Shown here: positions 46,628-60,440 of the stretch, piece by piece
Layout: every line of letters begins with the position of its first letter
Numbering within the stretch: position 1 is the stretch's first letter
NCBI GenBank assembly: GCA_037176885.1
Contig: JAWWNJ010000008.1
Coordinates: 2,232,001-2,296,000 of the forward strand
Direction: 5' to 3'
DNA: 64,000 nucleotides
Source: Favolaschia claudopus
Lineage: Eukaryota; Basidiomycota; Agaricomycetes; Agaricales; Mycenaceae
The notes under the pieces: generated by a model
The model's input: only the letters and a program-made list of their open reading frames with translations
Database searches by the model: none
What the model was told of the DNA's origin: nothing
Program-made: the position numbers and the translations under genes

Positions 46628-47575
46628 CTGAAGCCAATGAGAAAGGTGACAAGTCGGAGAGGATAGGACTTACCGAAGGAAATGAAGAAAAGCACAACAC
46701 TTCGAAAGGGCTTCGATAGTTTTGGTGAGACCATACAGAAGCTACGGAGGATCCTGTGTCCTGATTCACCTGAAGCCAACTCGAGGTACGGCTGAGCACG
46801 CTGAGCTTACGCGGTCCCGGCGATTCAGCAGTTGGTACGCCTTCAGACGTCGGACAGACATACGCGACGTATTGTCTGTCAACGCTTATATTGCGAGTAC
46901 TAGATGACTCCCCGGGTCAATGAGATGTCTATACGTTGGCAAGTTCAAACTCGGCCTCAATAGCAGCTGTCGATCTCATATATGCGTTGGCGCAGTGCGC
47001 ACATTGCTTCAGAGTTATTGAAGAAGGCAGACGTCGCACTTCTACTCTCGGAGGGTCGAGAAAAAAGATCCACGAGTCAATTCTGTTGTCAAAGAGCTCA
47101 TCCATGTTCCAGTGCGGGTTCGAATGGCGCTTTGCGGCCCTCGGGGCGACTAGAGAGACGAGAAACGAATCAGATTCATGGTGGTGAGAAGAGAAGACAC
47201 CCAGTCACATTCTGTCACACCGGAACTTTGCTCTTCACTGTCAGTCCGCTCTACTATCTGTTGGGCTTGGATTTGTAGCTCAAGCTCAAGCTCGATGCAT
47301 ATGTGGATCTGTTCTTAATCGACGGAAATGTTGGGGAGCTTTTCGACTGTCCGTGTCGTCCGACGTTCTGCGCGTTCAACTCGACGACTCATTCTGAAGA
47401 ATATCTGCTGTATCTCTCCCCTTAGCTTGCTCAAAGCCTCGTTCTTTCCTCGATTGGTACTTAATTCGCAATCGACCGGCTCATGGCCTCCTTCATCTCG
47501 ATATCTCAATTCAGGTGTCATTGCAGTATGAGAATATATACGCGGAACATGATGAAAGGTTCTAAGGTATGGCCC
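46628..47575. other. No supported gene
   Basis: Small open frames only. Downstream region of the following minus-strand gene. Confidence 0.45.
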
Positions 47576-49194
47576 CTACGCATTTGGCTTGCGAACGCAC
47601 TTCGGGTTCCTACGGTCTCCTCCACCCCCAAACGGGGTGTGACCCGGAATCAAACATAATTCCTGTACGCGTACAAGTCAGCGAAAGGATCTCTTGCATT
47701 CAATAGAACGTTACCTCGATTGTGCATGCGGGCTTGCACTTCACCCAGACTTGCGTCCAGTCCAGCCAGGTCATTAGGTCGGTAACCTCAACATGCATCG
47801 CGCTGGCGACGCTCGACGCCTCAATCTTCTCGGATTCTTCTTCGATATCGTATGCCAGAGCAAACGTACGTGCCAAACGCCTGCAGATCTCGTGCATCAC
47901 GTCCTCAACCGCGCCACGAAGGAGGACCTCCTGCGGCGAGAGCAGGCCGTTCGGAGGCAGGCCACGCGTTTGCATAGACGCGCATCTCTGAACGACTGGC
48001 GCCAGCCACGCTTTATTCGAGCCTACCCCACTCCCTGGGGTATCCTCGATGGTGAAGTGCGGCGTGAGCATCATGAGCACTTGCTGACGCGCTTTGTATG
48101 CGATTTCGTAGAAGGTCTTGGTCGTCGAGTTCAAAGTATGAGCAAGGAGTTCAAGGCGCTCGCCATATCGCTCGACAACGACATGCAAGACGCTCGCCCA
48201 ATCTACGCCACTCCCCGCATCCCACGGCCGTGCCAGCGCCGCCTCAAGCTCCGCGAGCTTCATCTGTGCGTCCGCTCTTGACAGCGTAGTCAGATTCTGC
48301 TGTTCGCGGGGCTTGCCACGTCGTGACTCGACGAGGCTCGTTACCGCTGGGTCATAGAAGGATACGAACTTGTCGTATTGCACACGAACGCGCGTCTCGC
48401 CTGGCGCGCGATCGTGCCATTTTCCGGCAACGTCGACTTCCTTTTGCGAATTGGTCGGCAGCGAGCCAATCCAGCCGTCGGGACGTTTGACCCTCCCGCC
48501 TGGGATCCTCCGTTCATCCTTGGTGCGCTCATCTTGAGGGATGATTCGCAGAGACTCCAGCAGCTCGAATGAGGAAGCGAAATCGCATTCGATTAATTCG
48601 AAGTGCTCTTCCATCCGGATGAAGCCGTCGATTCCGTGCTTAGCAGCCCAAGTGCAGAGAAGGTTGCTGATCTCAGGCGTCGGAATGTGTCCCTGGCGTA
48701 CTTCACCATACATGATGATTGTCTGCGTTTCACCCGAAAGGTGAGCACTGAGGCCGTCGAAGTTCAGGATTCGAAGGGGGCGCTTTGCAGCGAGAGTGAG
48801 GACATGGGGATCCCGGCCCCAAGCAAAGAAGTATGAATGCTCGAAGTCGAATGCGAGCCATTCAGGCTCGTTAGGCATATATTTGTTTCCCCGTCCGTGA
48901 TAGAATATATGCCCTGCAGGAATGATGCAGGGCGCGAGAGAGTGTCCTTGTAATTGATCATAAATACTGGGCCGTGACCTGAACAATGAACCCACCTTGG
49001 ACCACTACAGTGCCCGGCCACAGTTGCAAAAGCTCGCTTGCCGAGTTGAAGATACGATTTCCCGTCGCGTCAGCATCTGGTTCCTTATCCCAGTTGCTGG
49101 GACCTTTATCCAACGAGATTGTAAGAGGGGTTTGGCTACCGCCCGCGAAACAAATCAGTTCGACCAGTAGCAGCACGAGGGAAACCGCGTTCAT
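47576..49194 (-). CDS. Secreted protein of unknown function with HGR and PEWLAFD motifs
   Basis: Exons 49194-48996, 48946-47715 and 47662-47576 give 505 residues in frame. Intron 1 is 49 bases (GTGGGT...TACAAG) and intron 2 is 52 bases with a CTGAC branch site. Signal peptide MNAVSLVLLLVELICFAGG. After about 75 residues comes CIIPAGHIFYHGRG, then EPEWLAFDFEHSYFFAW, a pattern I associate with a widespread family of fungal secreted proteins of unknown function. The His-Gly followed 15-25 residues later by an aromatic strand recalls the start of ADP-ribosyltransferase folds, but that is speculative. The rest is mixed helical, with a charged C-terminus. The final exon adds two Cys. Without intron 2 the frame would stop 15 bases past the donor. 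Confidence 0.78.
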
Positions 49195-49436
49195 GGTGGG
49201 AGATGGAAGAGGAAGAGTTATCTCTTATCAGATAATCACTAGATTGATTGCATCAGGAAACAGCATCAAGCTGACGGCGGCCGTGAACGCCTTGATAAGA
49301 AACTTGCCACTTGCTCAGCGCTCACCGCCGCTCAGTGCCAGTGGCCACAAATATACCGCAGGTACGAAGACCTTCGTATTCTATGTGCCCGTTCATAAGA
49401 GGCTCCAATGCTTGCCGGGACGTAACAATTGTTAAC

Positions 49437-49466
49437 GTGCCAGTGGACAAAACTGTCCACTGGCAC
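49437..49466. repeat. Perfect 13-bp inverted repeat (hairpin)
   Basis: GTGCCAGTGGACA (49437-49449) and its exact reverse complement TGTCCACTGGCAC (49454-49466) are separated by AAAC. It lies about 240 bases upstream of the start of the secreted gene at 49194 and may be an operator-like site, a small element remnant or chance. Confidence 0.75.
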
Positions 49467-50453
49467 TCGTGCGCAGTTGGTGCGCAGGGACCGTCAGTAA
49501 GGCTCAACTCGATTCGGGTTAGACTGGTTGGACCCAGAGAAGGACAAGGAATGGGGAGCAGGCGGACGAGTCGAGGATGGTAGTCGCGTCCGAGAGCGTC
49601 CGAGGGACGGACCATGACGGCTGTGTGTCAAGTCGGTTTCAACTCCGTTTCAGCCTGTTTGAGCTTGCAATTGGACTCTATCTTCATCACCGTATTATGC
49701 CTTGCTTCATTTCGCCCGCCCCAATTCCTCCCTTGCCATATATTGTCTACCGCATATCTACATCACTTCCACCGTCGACTCGACCGAATCCACAACAGGT
49801 ATATTTCGTCGAAATGCTTCTACCAGGGTGCGAACAAAACCTGTACTATACTAGTAGCGTATACGGTATCGGGTTAACTATGCTGGTGCGTGTACTGATT
49901 ACCTTTTCCTCCGGTTATTAATTTCTAAATAACACTTGGCCAATGGCCGCGCGATCCTGCGAGCCGGCCATCCAGTCGCTTCGGATCCCCTCGAATCGTT
50001 GATATATTCCCCGCAGAAACTTCTTCGACTCTGAATGAGTTCTCCTGATACTCTCTGCCGTTTCCTCGAATGGTTCTGATGTTAGCACGAGTCCCAACCT
50101 ATAAAATCAATCTTGCCAAAAGTTTGGGTTTGAGTCATGGACTTATAGATGATTTCTTGAGGTCAATGCAGGACTCAGGTTTTCCTCGAGTTCGATGCTA
50201 CTTACCTACCCGCGGCGCGGTAACCTGCCCTCTGACGCCCCTCCCCCACACCTCGGCAGCTACGATCAGAGTCCTTCTCGTGGTGGATCCATTCCGGTCC
50301 CTGTTTGCTTCTCTAGCTATATTGCGCTTCGAGGAATTAAAATCTCGCCATTCCATCTTTCGGACTCAAGCATTGCATCCATATGCGACTAGTGCGCAGC
50401 GTGGATGTTGACGAAGGCTAAGTACCATGGTTCCCAACACGCAGTGAGCAGAG
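49467..50453. other. No supported gene
   Basis: Intergenic between a minus-strand and a plus-strand gene. Short frames at 49.58-49.92 kb show one hydrophobic stretch but no splice partners. Confidence 0.45.
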
Positions 50454-50460
50454 TATAAAG
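50454..50460 (+). promoter_or_regulatory. TATA box of RNase-like gene
   Basis: TATAAAG about 50 bases before the ATG at 50510, followed by a C/T-rich leader. Confidence 0.5.
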
Positions 50461-50509
50461 GCCTTCTATTTTTCTCTCTCCCGCATCCAATATCCTGCTT
50501 CAATCTTCA

Positions 50510-51079
50510 ATGCTCTTCAACGCCTCCTTGCTTGCTGTTCTCCTTGCCGCCACTGCACCTCTCGTCGCCGGGTTCAGAGGGCGCGAGGTAAATTGCGAAG
50601 ACCGCTACTATCTCAACTCGGACGTGAATCGCGCTCTCGATGGGTTTTTCTTGATCAAGGACACCGTTGGAGGATTCCCGCGCCCTTTCGACGGGGATAG
50701 GGCCCTTCTTCATAAGGAGTGTGCGGAGTCCGAGCTGTATGAAGTGCGCTGCTCATTTGCATTAAACCTATCCCGCAATTATAATGACGCGATCTTTCGA
50801 ACAGTTCCCTATCGTCTCTAAAGCCGTCGTCTATGACGGAACCTTCCCACCTGGCCCGGATCGTATTGTGTTCACTGAACATGGAATTTACTGCGGGTAA
50901 GTGCATTGCCCATGCGAGCTGAGACTCCGCTGGTTGATATTCAACTTGATAGTGCTGTGACTCACACTGATGACGGCTTTGTTGCATGTCGGGAGGTACG
51001 TACATCAAGATATTTCGTCCTAGTTTTCGTGTTTCCTGAATACCTCCATCTTTTTTTCCTTCTACAGCGTAGGTTCTGA
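50510..51079 (+). CDS. Secreted guanyl-specific ribonuclease of the T1/N1 family
   Basis: Exons 50510-50743, 50805-50896, 50953-50995, 51068-51079 give 126 residues. Signal peptide MLFNASLLAVLLAATAPLVAG. The mature part follows the RNase T1 layout: Cys-containing N-terminus with YYLNSDVNRAL, then YEFPIV (catalytic Glu), GPDRIVF (catalytic Arg), GAVTHTDDGF (catalytic His) and a C-terminal Cys. In the loop where T1 enzymes carry the Tyr-Pro-His triad this protein reads FPR, so the first general-base His appears replaced. Catalysis by such a variant is uncertain. Secreted; likely cleaves RNA after guanine if active. The last exon is only four codons including the stop. Confidence 0.8.
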
Positions 51080-52128
51080 AGCGGGGGATGAAACTAAGAA
51101 TAGGTTGATATGGATAACCTTAAAACTCAGAAGAAACTCTTGAAGGGGGTAGTTGAATGCAGAGCGGTTCTGCAGCGCCTTTGAAAGGAATATCATTATC
51201 ATCAGTTGAACATCCAAAGTTCAAGTTTTGTTCTATTTCGTCATGGCTCTGCTATCATATGAGCTTGAATCCAGCTAGGTAAGTAAGAGCACAGTATTAC
51301 GAGAGATGTGGCGCCTATAAATCGGTTTTCCTGGTCCAGCAGTCACAGTGGTCTGAAGCAAAGGCAAGTTCGACATCGCAAAGATTTTGATCCGTTTAGT
51401 GGCAGTGCCCGGATCGCTCTCTCGAAGTTCTCATTGCAGCTTTAGAACAACATTTCTAGCGCGATCCAGCTTCATGACACACTTGATTCAACGTACCAAA
51501 GAACTCTGAATTCTCGGACTTCCAAGACAGCCATTCCAGCGGCAAGAATATCACTAGTAATCTACTCTTACTCATTTTCGCGCGAAAATTCGCTCAGTTT
51601 TTCACCATCCTTCATACGCGGCTGCAAACTTCACCGGCAACTTCTTGGTTGAAGGGTACTACGCAAGCTACTGTACTAAGCTAGAAAACTTTTCCTGAGC
51701 TGCTATAGACTCTCCGCTGACCAATTTCCGATCGACACGCTAATCATCAACCCCGCTCTGGAATCCCGTTTCTGCGTCTTCTTAGCCTTTCTGGTGGTCT
51801 ACCGAAGATACGAGCTCTGGTAATGGACATGACAGCCAAAATGACAAAGCTCTTGCCTTCATCTCTTCCAACTAGGCTTTCTCATTCTGCTCCGTAATTC
51901 AGCTCAAGGTCGTAATGAAGATCTCGAAGGTCCGTCGGCAGATAGGCTGGCATACAAGCCATAAAAGTCTCTCGCTACACTTGACATTGCTCGAACGAAA
52001 ATTGCATCTGAACTTTCCAAATGGCGTCGTTATTCACTCCGCTGAAAATCGGCAGTACAACAATTCAAAACAGGCTTGGTGGGCACAACTTGTTCTCGTT
52101 GAGCTGAAAGTTTGACAGTGTATCTTCC
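51080..52128. other. No supported gene
   Basis: No convincing coding sequence. The missing N-terminal exon of the next gene was sought here without success. Confidence 0.45.
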
Positions 52129-53647
<1,519 letters not shown>

Positions 53648-53928
53648 ATTTCTTGATTCATTTTATGCCTTCTAAATCTACGGATTATTAAGACCCATTT
53701 TGGCTAAAATCGAAATATGATCTCCCTGTTGACCCTCTAACAATTCTGTGGACGTCACATCTATATTATGCACTATTCGCTACATAAAACTATACAAGTA
53801 GTGCAAGAGAATGTTGGTAATACAGGATGAATGAAGGAATGTTACAGAAAGCAATTCGACAGCACTGAGAAAGCAAGGTCCATCTGTCCGTGTGGTAGTA
53901 TGCTATTGATATATATCGCGTCGAAACC

Positions 53929-56839
53929 TTACGCGTCCTCCCGCGTATCCCACGTCCTTTTCATCGGCAGCCGATACGGCAGCGACGGCGGAGCGTACCC
54001 CCACTGTGGTTGCTGATCATACCCGTACATCTGTGCCTGCAACTGCACCTGCTGCCGCTGCTGCTGGTGGTACGCCACCCGCTGCTCCCCTCTCACCCGC
54101 TCCCTCTCCTTCTCCTGCTCCTCAGCCCTCTTGTCCTCCGCCCTCACAAGCTCTTCGATCTCCTCCTCCAACCGCGCGTTAGCATAGCGCAACTGCTGCA
54201 GCTCATACTGCCAGCTTCCGCCCGTCATGGGATCCAGCCGCTTGTACACATCCTCCCCTGCGCCGCGAGGAACGCCCGAGGTGCCGGTGCGACGCACGGA
54301 ATACATCAGCCGCGCAGGAGCCACGGCTGCCGGTAAATCACTTGGTTCGGGCAGGGCAGTGGTTACACAGACAACAACGTCGACGGGACCCTCGGGGGCT
54401 CGCAGCATACAGCGCACCTCAGTTGGACCGGAAGTTCTTTCGGGATTCGCGCGACACCGCGCCAGCAGTGCGTCGACCGGAGTCGGCGCGCCGGCAGCGC
54501 TGAGACGATGGTCGGGTTCAACGAGCGAGCCGAGCCGCGTTCCACGCAGGTCGAGGGGGCCCCACCCAACGACCGAACTGGCGCTGTCTCCAACGGACAG
54601 GAGTAAGCCGTACGGATCCATCAGTCCGTAAAATATGGTCGGCGTGCCACCTGCGAGTCCAGCCTCAGGGCTTGTTGTTCGCATCGTGCTCGATGAACCG
54701 GCGCGAGTGTATACGTCCTACATGAGACGGATCCCCATCATGCTTTTTCTTGCCAAAAAAAAGCAAGTACTCACCTCTATTCTTGCGCGCTTCGGCTGCA
54801 ATGCAAACTCGAGCCCGCTCACCGACGACGTTGGCGACTGGACAAGGAAGCTGGACGCAGAGGAGTAAGTGGGCGATACTAATGATTCAGCGTCGACCTG
54901 GACTCCGCCGGTCAAGCTTGTCCCAAGCGGTACGCGCGCCATGCCCCTGGCACGCCCAATGAGCACAATTGCTTTTCGCCCCTTGCCCGGCTCGATATGC
55001 AACCGTCCGCGGCACTCGACCCAAACCCACGACCCTATACAGCGTCGTTAGGATGTTGGATAGAGTGTGAAGAAAGCTAGGAAAGACTCACCTTGCTTTG
55101 TCCTCGCACGAAATACCAAATCTACAATTCGGAGGTCAGCGGGGGTCAATGCAGGTGTACTCGTGGACGAGTTAGCATTCGATACATTTGGTGGGGTCAC
55201 TATCGAGAGGTCAGAATCTGGACGATAGAGAGAAATGGAACAAGACACGAGACATACCCTCTTTCCCTCTGCTTTCCTGATCTTTCTCCCCTGCATCAGA
55301 ACGAGTGCCGTCAAGAGGGAGCGACGCCTCTTTCAAAGCGCGCCCAACTGTCGATCGACAAGAATCAGCATCTTTGCTAAAGTGATAATATTTCGGACAC
55401 GCACCACTCACAACATCCGCAGCGAAACACAAATCAGCCAGCGTCCGACCGACGAGTTCCGCTGGTTCCCAGCCCAAGACGCGGGTGACGGACGGAGCAA
55501 CGTAGAGGAAGGCACCCTAGATCAACAAACTCGTGTTAGCATTACAAATTTTGTTTCTGGCAAGATGCCAATGATATACACGCACCTTCAAACTGAGTAC
55601 ATGAACGAAATCCGGTAATTGCTCTAGAAGGAGTGAATGTATAGCATGACTCGTTGGATCGGGAGGAAGGCCCTGCGTAGCGGCACCAGGAACGGGAGGC
55701 TGCGTGATCCCGCAGCTGCCCAAGAATTTTGGATTTTTGAGCAGTCGCGTCAAAACGGTGGACATTTCAGGCGCAGGTACGGTCGTCATCCTTCTCTCTC
55801 TCTGCCCAGTTCCCGTCCCCGGAATGTTTTCGCCTGGCTTGGGCTTGACCCGCTGCAGCTGTTGCGCCTCTACCGCCCCGGTATAATACTTCCCCTCCTT
55901 CATGCGTTCCACAATGCCTGCGCTCTGCTCTGACACATCGACCTGGAATCCCACCAGCCAAACACACTCCGCCCCCTCATCGTCCACATGTTCCCCGAAC
56001 AACGGGACAATCGTCAGTAAATTCATAAACGCACTGCCATCCTTGCGGTAATTCAGCAACGTCTGCTGCGTCTCCTTCCGCCCTACAATAGACTTTGCTA
56101 GCGCACCAACCGCTGTCGAGTCCGTATGTTTCCTCTGCTCGCCCTTGCCCAGGGGTGGGGCTCCCCCACCTGCTGGTGGAGCTTGCAAGAATCGACAATT
56201 CCGCCCGATTATCTCCGTCTCGGAATACTGCGTCAGGGCGCAGAAGTTGGGACTGCAATGAACGATGGGGTCGTCGAACCGACGCACATCCACCACCACG
56301 AACGACGTCGTGAAATCCACGGGCCCGAGGTTGACAGTGGGATTGGGGCGGTTTTGAACTCGGGAAAGGAGAGAAATGACGTCGAATCCTGATTGACTGT
56401 ATAATGGGAAGGTGGCGGCGGCGGCGGTCAGGGGAGATGGTTGGTCAAGTGGGGCAGAGACGTTAAGCCATTGGGGATGATAAGGAGCGTCAAGAGCAGT
56501 AGTGAAGTTGTTGTGATTGCTGCTGCTGCTATTGGAGATGGCAGCTGGGAAAGCCTCCTGAAGGGCTGCAAGGCTGTCGTACGCATTCTGCACCGCAGGA
56601 AGACCATTGTCAGGATTTTGATACTGTTGATTTGTAGGGTATTGGAACCCATTGTTTGCAAACCACCGCGCTCCCTGAGCCGGATGGAACGCCTCCGCAC
56701 CTCCTCCCGGGGCAAGGGTAGGTGGGGCGTCGAAGAGATACTCCGGTAGATGGAATTGAATGCCTCCAGTTGGCCGTTCCGAGTCCTGGTCGTCAGGGAT
56801 GCCAGAGAACGGTGGCTGCTGCAAGTAGGTGAAAGGCAT
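53929..56839 (-). CDS. WC-1: White-collar-1 type blue-light photoreceptor (LOV/PAS, no zinc finger)
   Basis: Exons 56839-55586, 55516-55405, 55347-55258, 55199-55092, 55034-54775, 54717-53929 give 870 residues; an in-frame ATG at 56989 would add 50. The LOV domain (about 175-305) has the flavin-adduct motif GRNCRFLQ with the photoactive Cys and an Asn/Gln-rich chromophore pocket (NYRKDGSAF, WLVGFQVDVSE). PAS-B (about 405-560) contains GAFLYVAPSVTRVLGWEP and ECRGRLHIEPGKGRK, and a third PAS-like region follows (IFYGLMDPYGLLLSVG). A charged helix (EEEIEELVRAEDKRAEEQ) and a Gln-rich end close the protein. There is no GATA zinc finger, as known for basidiomycete WC-1, whose partner WC-2 carries it. 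Forms the light-sensing complex that controls photomorphogenesis. Confidence 0.9.
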
Positions 56840-57334
56840 GGGCGAAACAAAGCAGCTAGGCACGGAGGGAACCCCGGGTTTTCCCTTGTACGTGTGGTTG
56901 ATATAAGATAGAGCCGAGGACAGTGCTTGTATACTTATATGTACCACTTTTGAGCTAATTCGAGGAGTGAATGAAGCGGCAGTAGCCAAGCCGCGAAGGT
57001 CACACTACGTAACGTCGTGTCACACTCAGTTCAACTAACTGCCATCCAAAACTATGGGTCCTTCATTCCTCCTGCTTCCTGCACCAAGAGCTTTACTCAA
57101 ATTTAAGGAAAGACAGGGAAAATCAAACATACAACCCCAAATTCTCTGGGAAACCACCTCGCCGCGCCGCACGGTTCCAATTCCAACGGCAACGTAACTT
57201 ATAATTTGAGGCGGCGCTCCAAAGCCTATGGACACCGGTGGCGTAGGTGAAAATAACATAAGTACCATGCTACTCACTCCCTATTAAGTCTGGCCCCTTG
57301 GGCTCACACAAGCTACGTTCAAATTCGGTATATA

Positions 57335-57968
57335 ATGTACAAAAATATCTCTGGAACTTGTTCCGACCCTGCACTGCCCGCCGCCACTGCCAGCACAAAC
57401 AACAAGACCTTCCTTTCTCGTCAACATTTCGTACGGCAGATTGTGGATCTTACAGAGACCCTCCTCCGCCGACTCACACTGTCGCCACGCCCTAGTCACT
57501 CGACTTCCCCATCTACAGCCTCTGTGAACGTTGAATCGCCCAGCAACCCCAGACCGCACTACTTATAGTCTGCCAGTACATGACTGCTGATCCTCCAACC
57601 AGTTCATTCATCATCTCGGACCCGGATTGTATCTTAGCAATCCCAGCGAATATCTCGCCGAAAGAACAAAGATCTCTGCTGGTTGTGCTAAGATGTTTAT
57701 CTGTTTCGTATTCACTCACGTCCACAGAATCCGCAAGATGCAAGGGAAAGTACCGGTAAGTAAGTCACCAATTGCTCGCCTCTCGCATACTCCGCATACC
57801 CGACAGCAGGCTCTTGTCTTCTGTTCTCTTCTCAAGCACGACGCTGTCTTCTTGCTACACGAACTATCTGTCATACGTATGACCCATCTCGCTGCCCGAT
57901 TCCTTCCTCGAGGCTTCCAATCTGACGAGCTTGAGGCGTCAGCGGCGTACTCGCTGGGACATCGTTAA
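57335..57968 (+). CDS. Possible small unknown gene
   Basis: A tentative chain joins 57335-57523 to 57577-57755 through a 53-base GT-AG intron, reading MYKNISGTCSD and FVRQIVDLTETLLRRL, then DPPTSSFIISDPDCILAIP and SPKEQRSLLVVLRCL, which look protein-like. A donor GTAAGT follows at 57756. The last piece (to 57968) is protein-like in one frame but does not join in phase from that donor, so the model is incomplete. No family recognised. It may be a decayed gene. Confidence 0.3.
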
Positions 57969-58844
57969 TTGAAAAGTACTGCTTCCACCCTACCCCAAAA
58001 GAATCACGGAGATACTTGCTGAATTCCGTTCTATCTTGTTTTCTTCAGATACTTCAGCGAGCTTCGAATGGCAATGCTCAATTGATGTGACCGCGAAAAC
58101 TTCATTCGTCTGGATCAAGAAAAGCAAATCCAGAAGTACCTTCAATCCGCACGGTGCCTTCGCAATCAAACTCAAAAGCCAGCACATGTCAGGCCCGCAG
58201 AATTTCGCGGCAAGATCGCGATCGACGATGCTTTCTAGGGAGACACTTACTGCACCCATTGACAGGTTTGAGGCCTTTTTGCAATGCTTCTTGGCAAACG
58301 CCGAAGACCATCATTACATACACAAGTCTCGATTCGGCTCGCAAACCCCATTCAAAATTCTCTTCACAGCGGTTACGCATACCCGCTCATGATAAATGAA
58401 ATTCCACATCCCACAAATGAATTTGGAAAACTAAAAGCCAAAGACGGATGCACTGACATTGACGAACAAATCCGGGTCGGCCATTTCGGAGATGTACAAT
58501 CAATCATTCCCACTAGCAGTATGTCCAACATATTTGAGTTCAACATTCGAAGAAAACCGAGTGAGCTCAGAAACACTACGGTCAGGATGAATGAAAATGT
58601 ACAGCGCTTTCGATCAATCCGAAGAAATCAAGCTATCGTATAGATACCCCGGCCATTTCGGAGATGTTCAATCCCATAATTTACACTACAACCGGCCATC
58701 CGCTCGACATATCCAACCTGTTCAGACCGATCTGAAAACACAAATCAATTCAGCAAACTGTCCGAACAAAGAGAAACAAGAAGCACATACATGGAAGCTC
58801 AAATTATCAGTGCTCCCCGTCTTGTAGTCTTCAGTTCGATCCAG
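57969..58844. other. No supported gene
   Basis: A short direct repeat GGCCATTTCGGAGATGT.CAATC occurs at about 58479 and 58651. Otherwise nothing recognised. Confidence 0.45.
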
Positions 58845-60399
58845 TCAGCGTGGATTACAGAGAGGAAAGAGCTGAAATAGCGCACGGTATACCATCCAGA
58901 CAGTTCCGTCCGAGTCGACGAAGACGTCTTGACCGCCGGGTCCGAGGACCTGCGCTCGTATGATGAGAACAACAATTCAGGTAGAGAAATAAAATCCAAT
59001 TCAGTACTCACGCTATCGTGTCTGGGCAGAATCAGAGTCCCCCCATTGTTCGTAGCCGCGAGGCCTTGCTGGCCAACATATCCACCATTGTATCTATTAA
59101 GATTCAGAAACATGAGGAATGAAATGCGAGCAAGACCAGCCATGCAATCAACTCACGTCGAAGAGCGAACAACCCGGACTTGATAATACTCCTTATCCGC
59201 ATTCCAGCTGGAGAACAAATACCACAAGTTCCCGTGGCTGAAGATGACGGGGGCCTCCTCAGATTCGGCGTTACCCTCGGGTTGGACGCCGTTGTCGCGA
59301 TGTGCGAGAGCGTCGTAGGTGCTTGAAAGAGGCATGTAGGTTGTCGGGTCGAGGCGCACACTATTTAAAGTTGGTTGGTAGGAAGTTGAATCAGCTGGAA
59401 GAAAAATGAATTAAAAGGATTACCCTTTGATGCCGCTCCAGTAAGAGCCAAATGAGAGGTAGGGGACCGGGTCTGCGCGGGTGGTCAGTTTCCTTACGAT
59501 GCATGAGCGGCTCCGTTCGTACCAACACTCAAACTAGTAAGAATGAATGTTCAGGGAAAACTCAGACCACAGCAGATTGACACCCACTTAGGATCGATAG
59601 CCTAATTGCAGTCAGGCCAATGATCATGAAGCCATGATAACATGCATAGAACTCACGTTGAAGTTATTGGAAGAGCTGCTCTTCACGACGAGACCGCCAT
59701 TGGTCCAAGATCCTTAGAATTCCCAAGTCAGATTGATTGTTTGTGTTGAGACGATGGTAAATTTACCGCTGGCTCCAGTCGTCGAATAAGCATAGAAGAT
59801 GGCAGACTGTGTGATAATCGTTCAGGAAAATCCAGGCATAGAGGCAGCATAATCTTACGTTCTGGGACCCGATTGTCGACGCAGAGTAGAAGAGCTACAA
59901 CATAAACGGTAAGCGCTGATCAGTAAACTCGTCCATAGAATTAGACTTACACGGATGGCACCATCCACGACCTTGCAGTCAGGAGCCCACAATTTGAGGT
60001 TGTCGCCTGATAAACTCCAATTAGCGTCATTCAAAGTTGTGAAATAGTCAAGACCGTCTAGTACCTCCCGTATACGAAGCAGTCCATGGTGCGCCGTTAG
60101 GGAACACAACACCTTGCTGGGTCCAGGGGCCAACGATATTCGTAGCGGTGTAGATCGGGATGCCCACACCACCAGCTGAAAGATTAAATGATTTCATTCG
60201 GACCCGCGTCATCGTCGCACCAGTGGACACTGGATAACGCACTGAAAATGAAGTACGTCGACCCTTTCTTGCAGAGGGTCGGACTCCCTCCCTTCGGAGA
60301 GGCAATGAGTGTAGTGGGATTAGGATACGCTTGGATGCATGTCGGTAGCAGCGTTATGACTGCGGCGAAGAATGAGAGCTTGGAGAAAGAGAACATCAT
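58845..60399 (-). CDS. Glycoside hydrolase family 43, arabinanase-like
   Basis: Twelve exons on the minus strand: 60399-60243, 60175-60065, 60007-59952, 59894-59859, 59806-59767, 59712-59657, 59601-59588, 59533-59523, 59472-59424, 59360-59157, 59093-59012, 58949-58845, total 306 residues. Signal peptide ending about PTCIQA. GH43 motifs: KLWAPDCKV (catalytic-domain Asp), LFYSASTIGSQNSAIFYA, NNFNAIDP (second carboxylate Asp), VPYLSFGSYWSGIKG, EAPVIFSHG (catalytic Glu region) and GPGGQDVF. This order fits endo-arabinanase/arabinofuranosidase enzymes that act on pectin side chains. Exons 7 and 8 are 14 and 11 bases. The last exon is uncertain: after GTVWMVYR the usual C-terminus is not evident, so the stop at 58847-58845 may be wrong. 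Confidence 0.85.
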
Positions 60400-60433
60400 G
60401 TTGGGGGAGTCTGTCGGCACCGGAGGTTAGAGG

Positions 60434-60440
60434 TTTTATA
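60434..60440 (-). promoter_or_regulatory. TATA box of GH43 gene
   Basis: TATAAAA on the minus strand about 40 bases upstream of the ATG at 60399. Confidence 0.5.

Noticed and set aside
46410..46799. 129- and 111-codon overlapping minus frames
   Set aside because: They read through introns of the CLC fragment; only the part homologous to the CBS domain end is meaningful.
47101..47140. GGGTTCGAATGG as a possible tRNA T arm
   Set aside because: Flanking bases do not form a T stem and no D arm or acceptor stem lies upstream.
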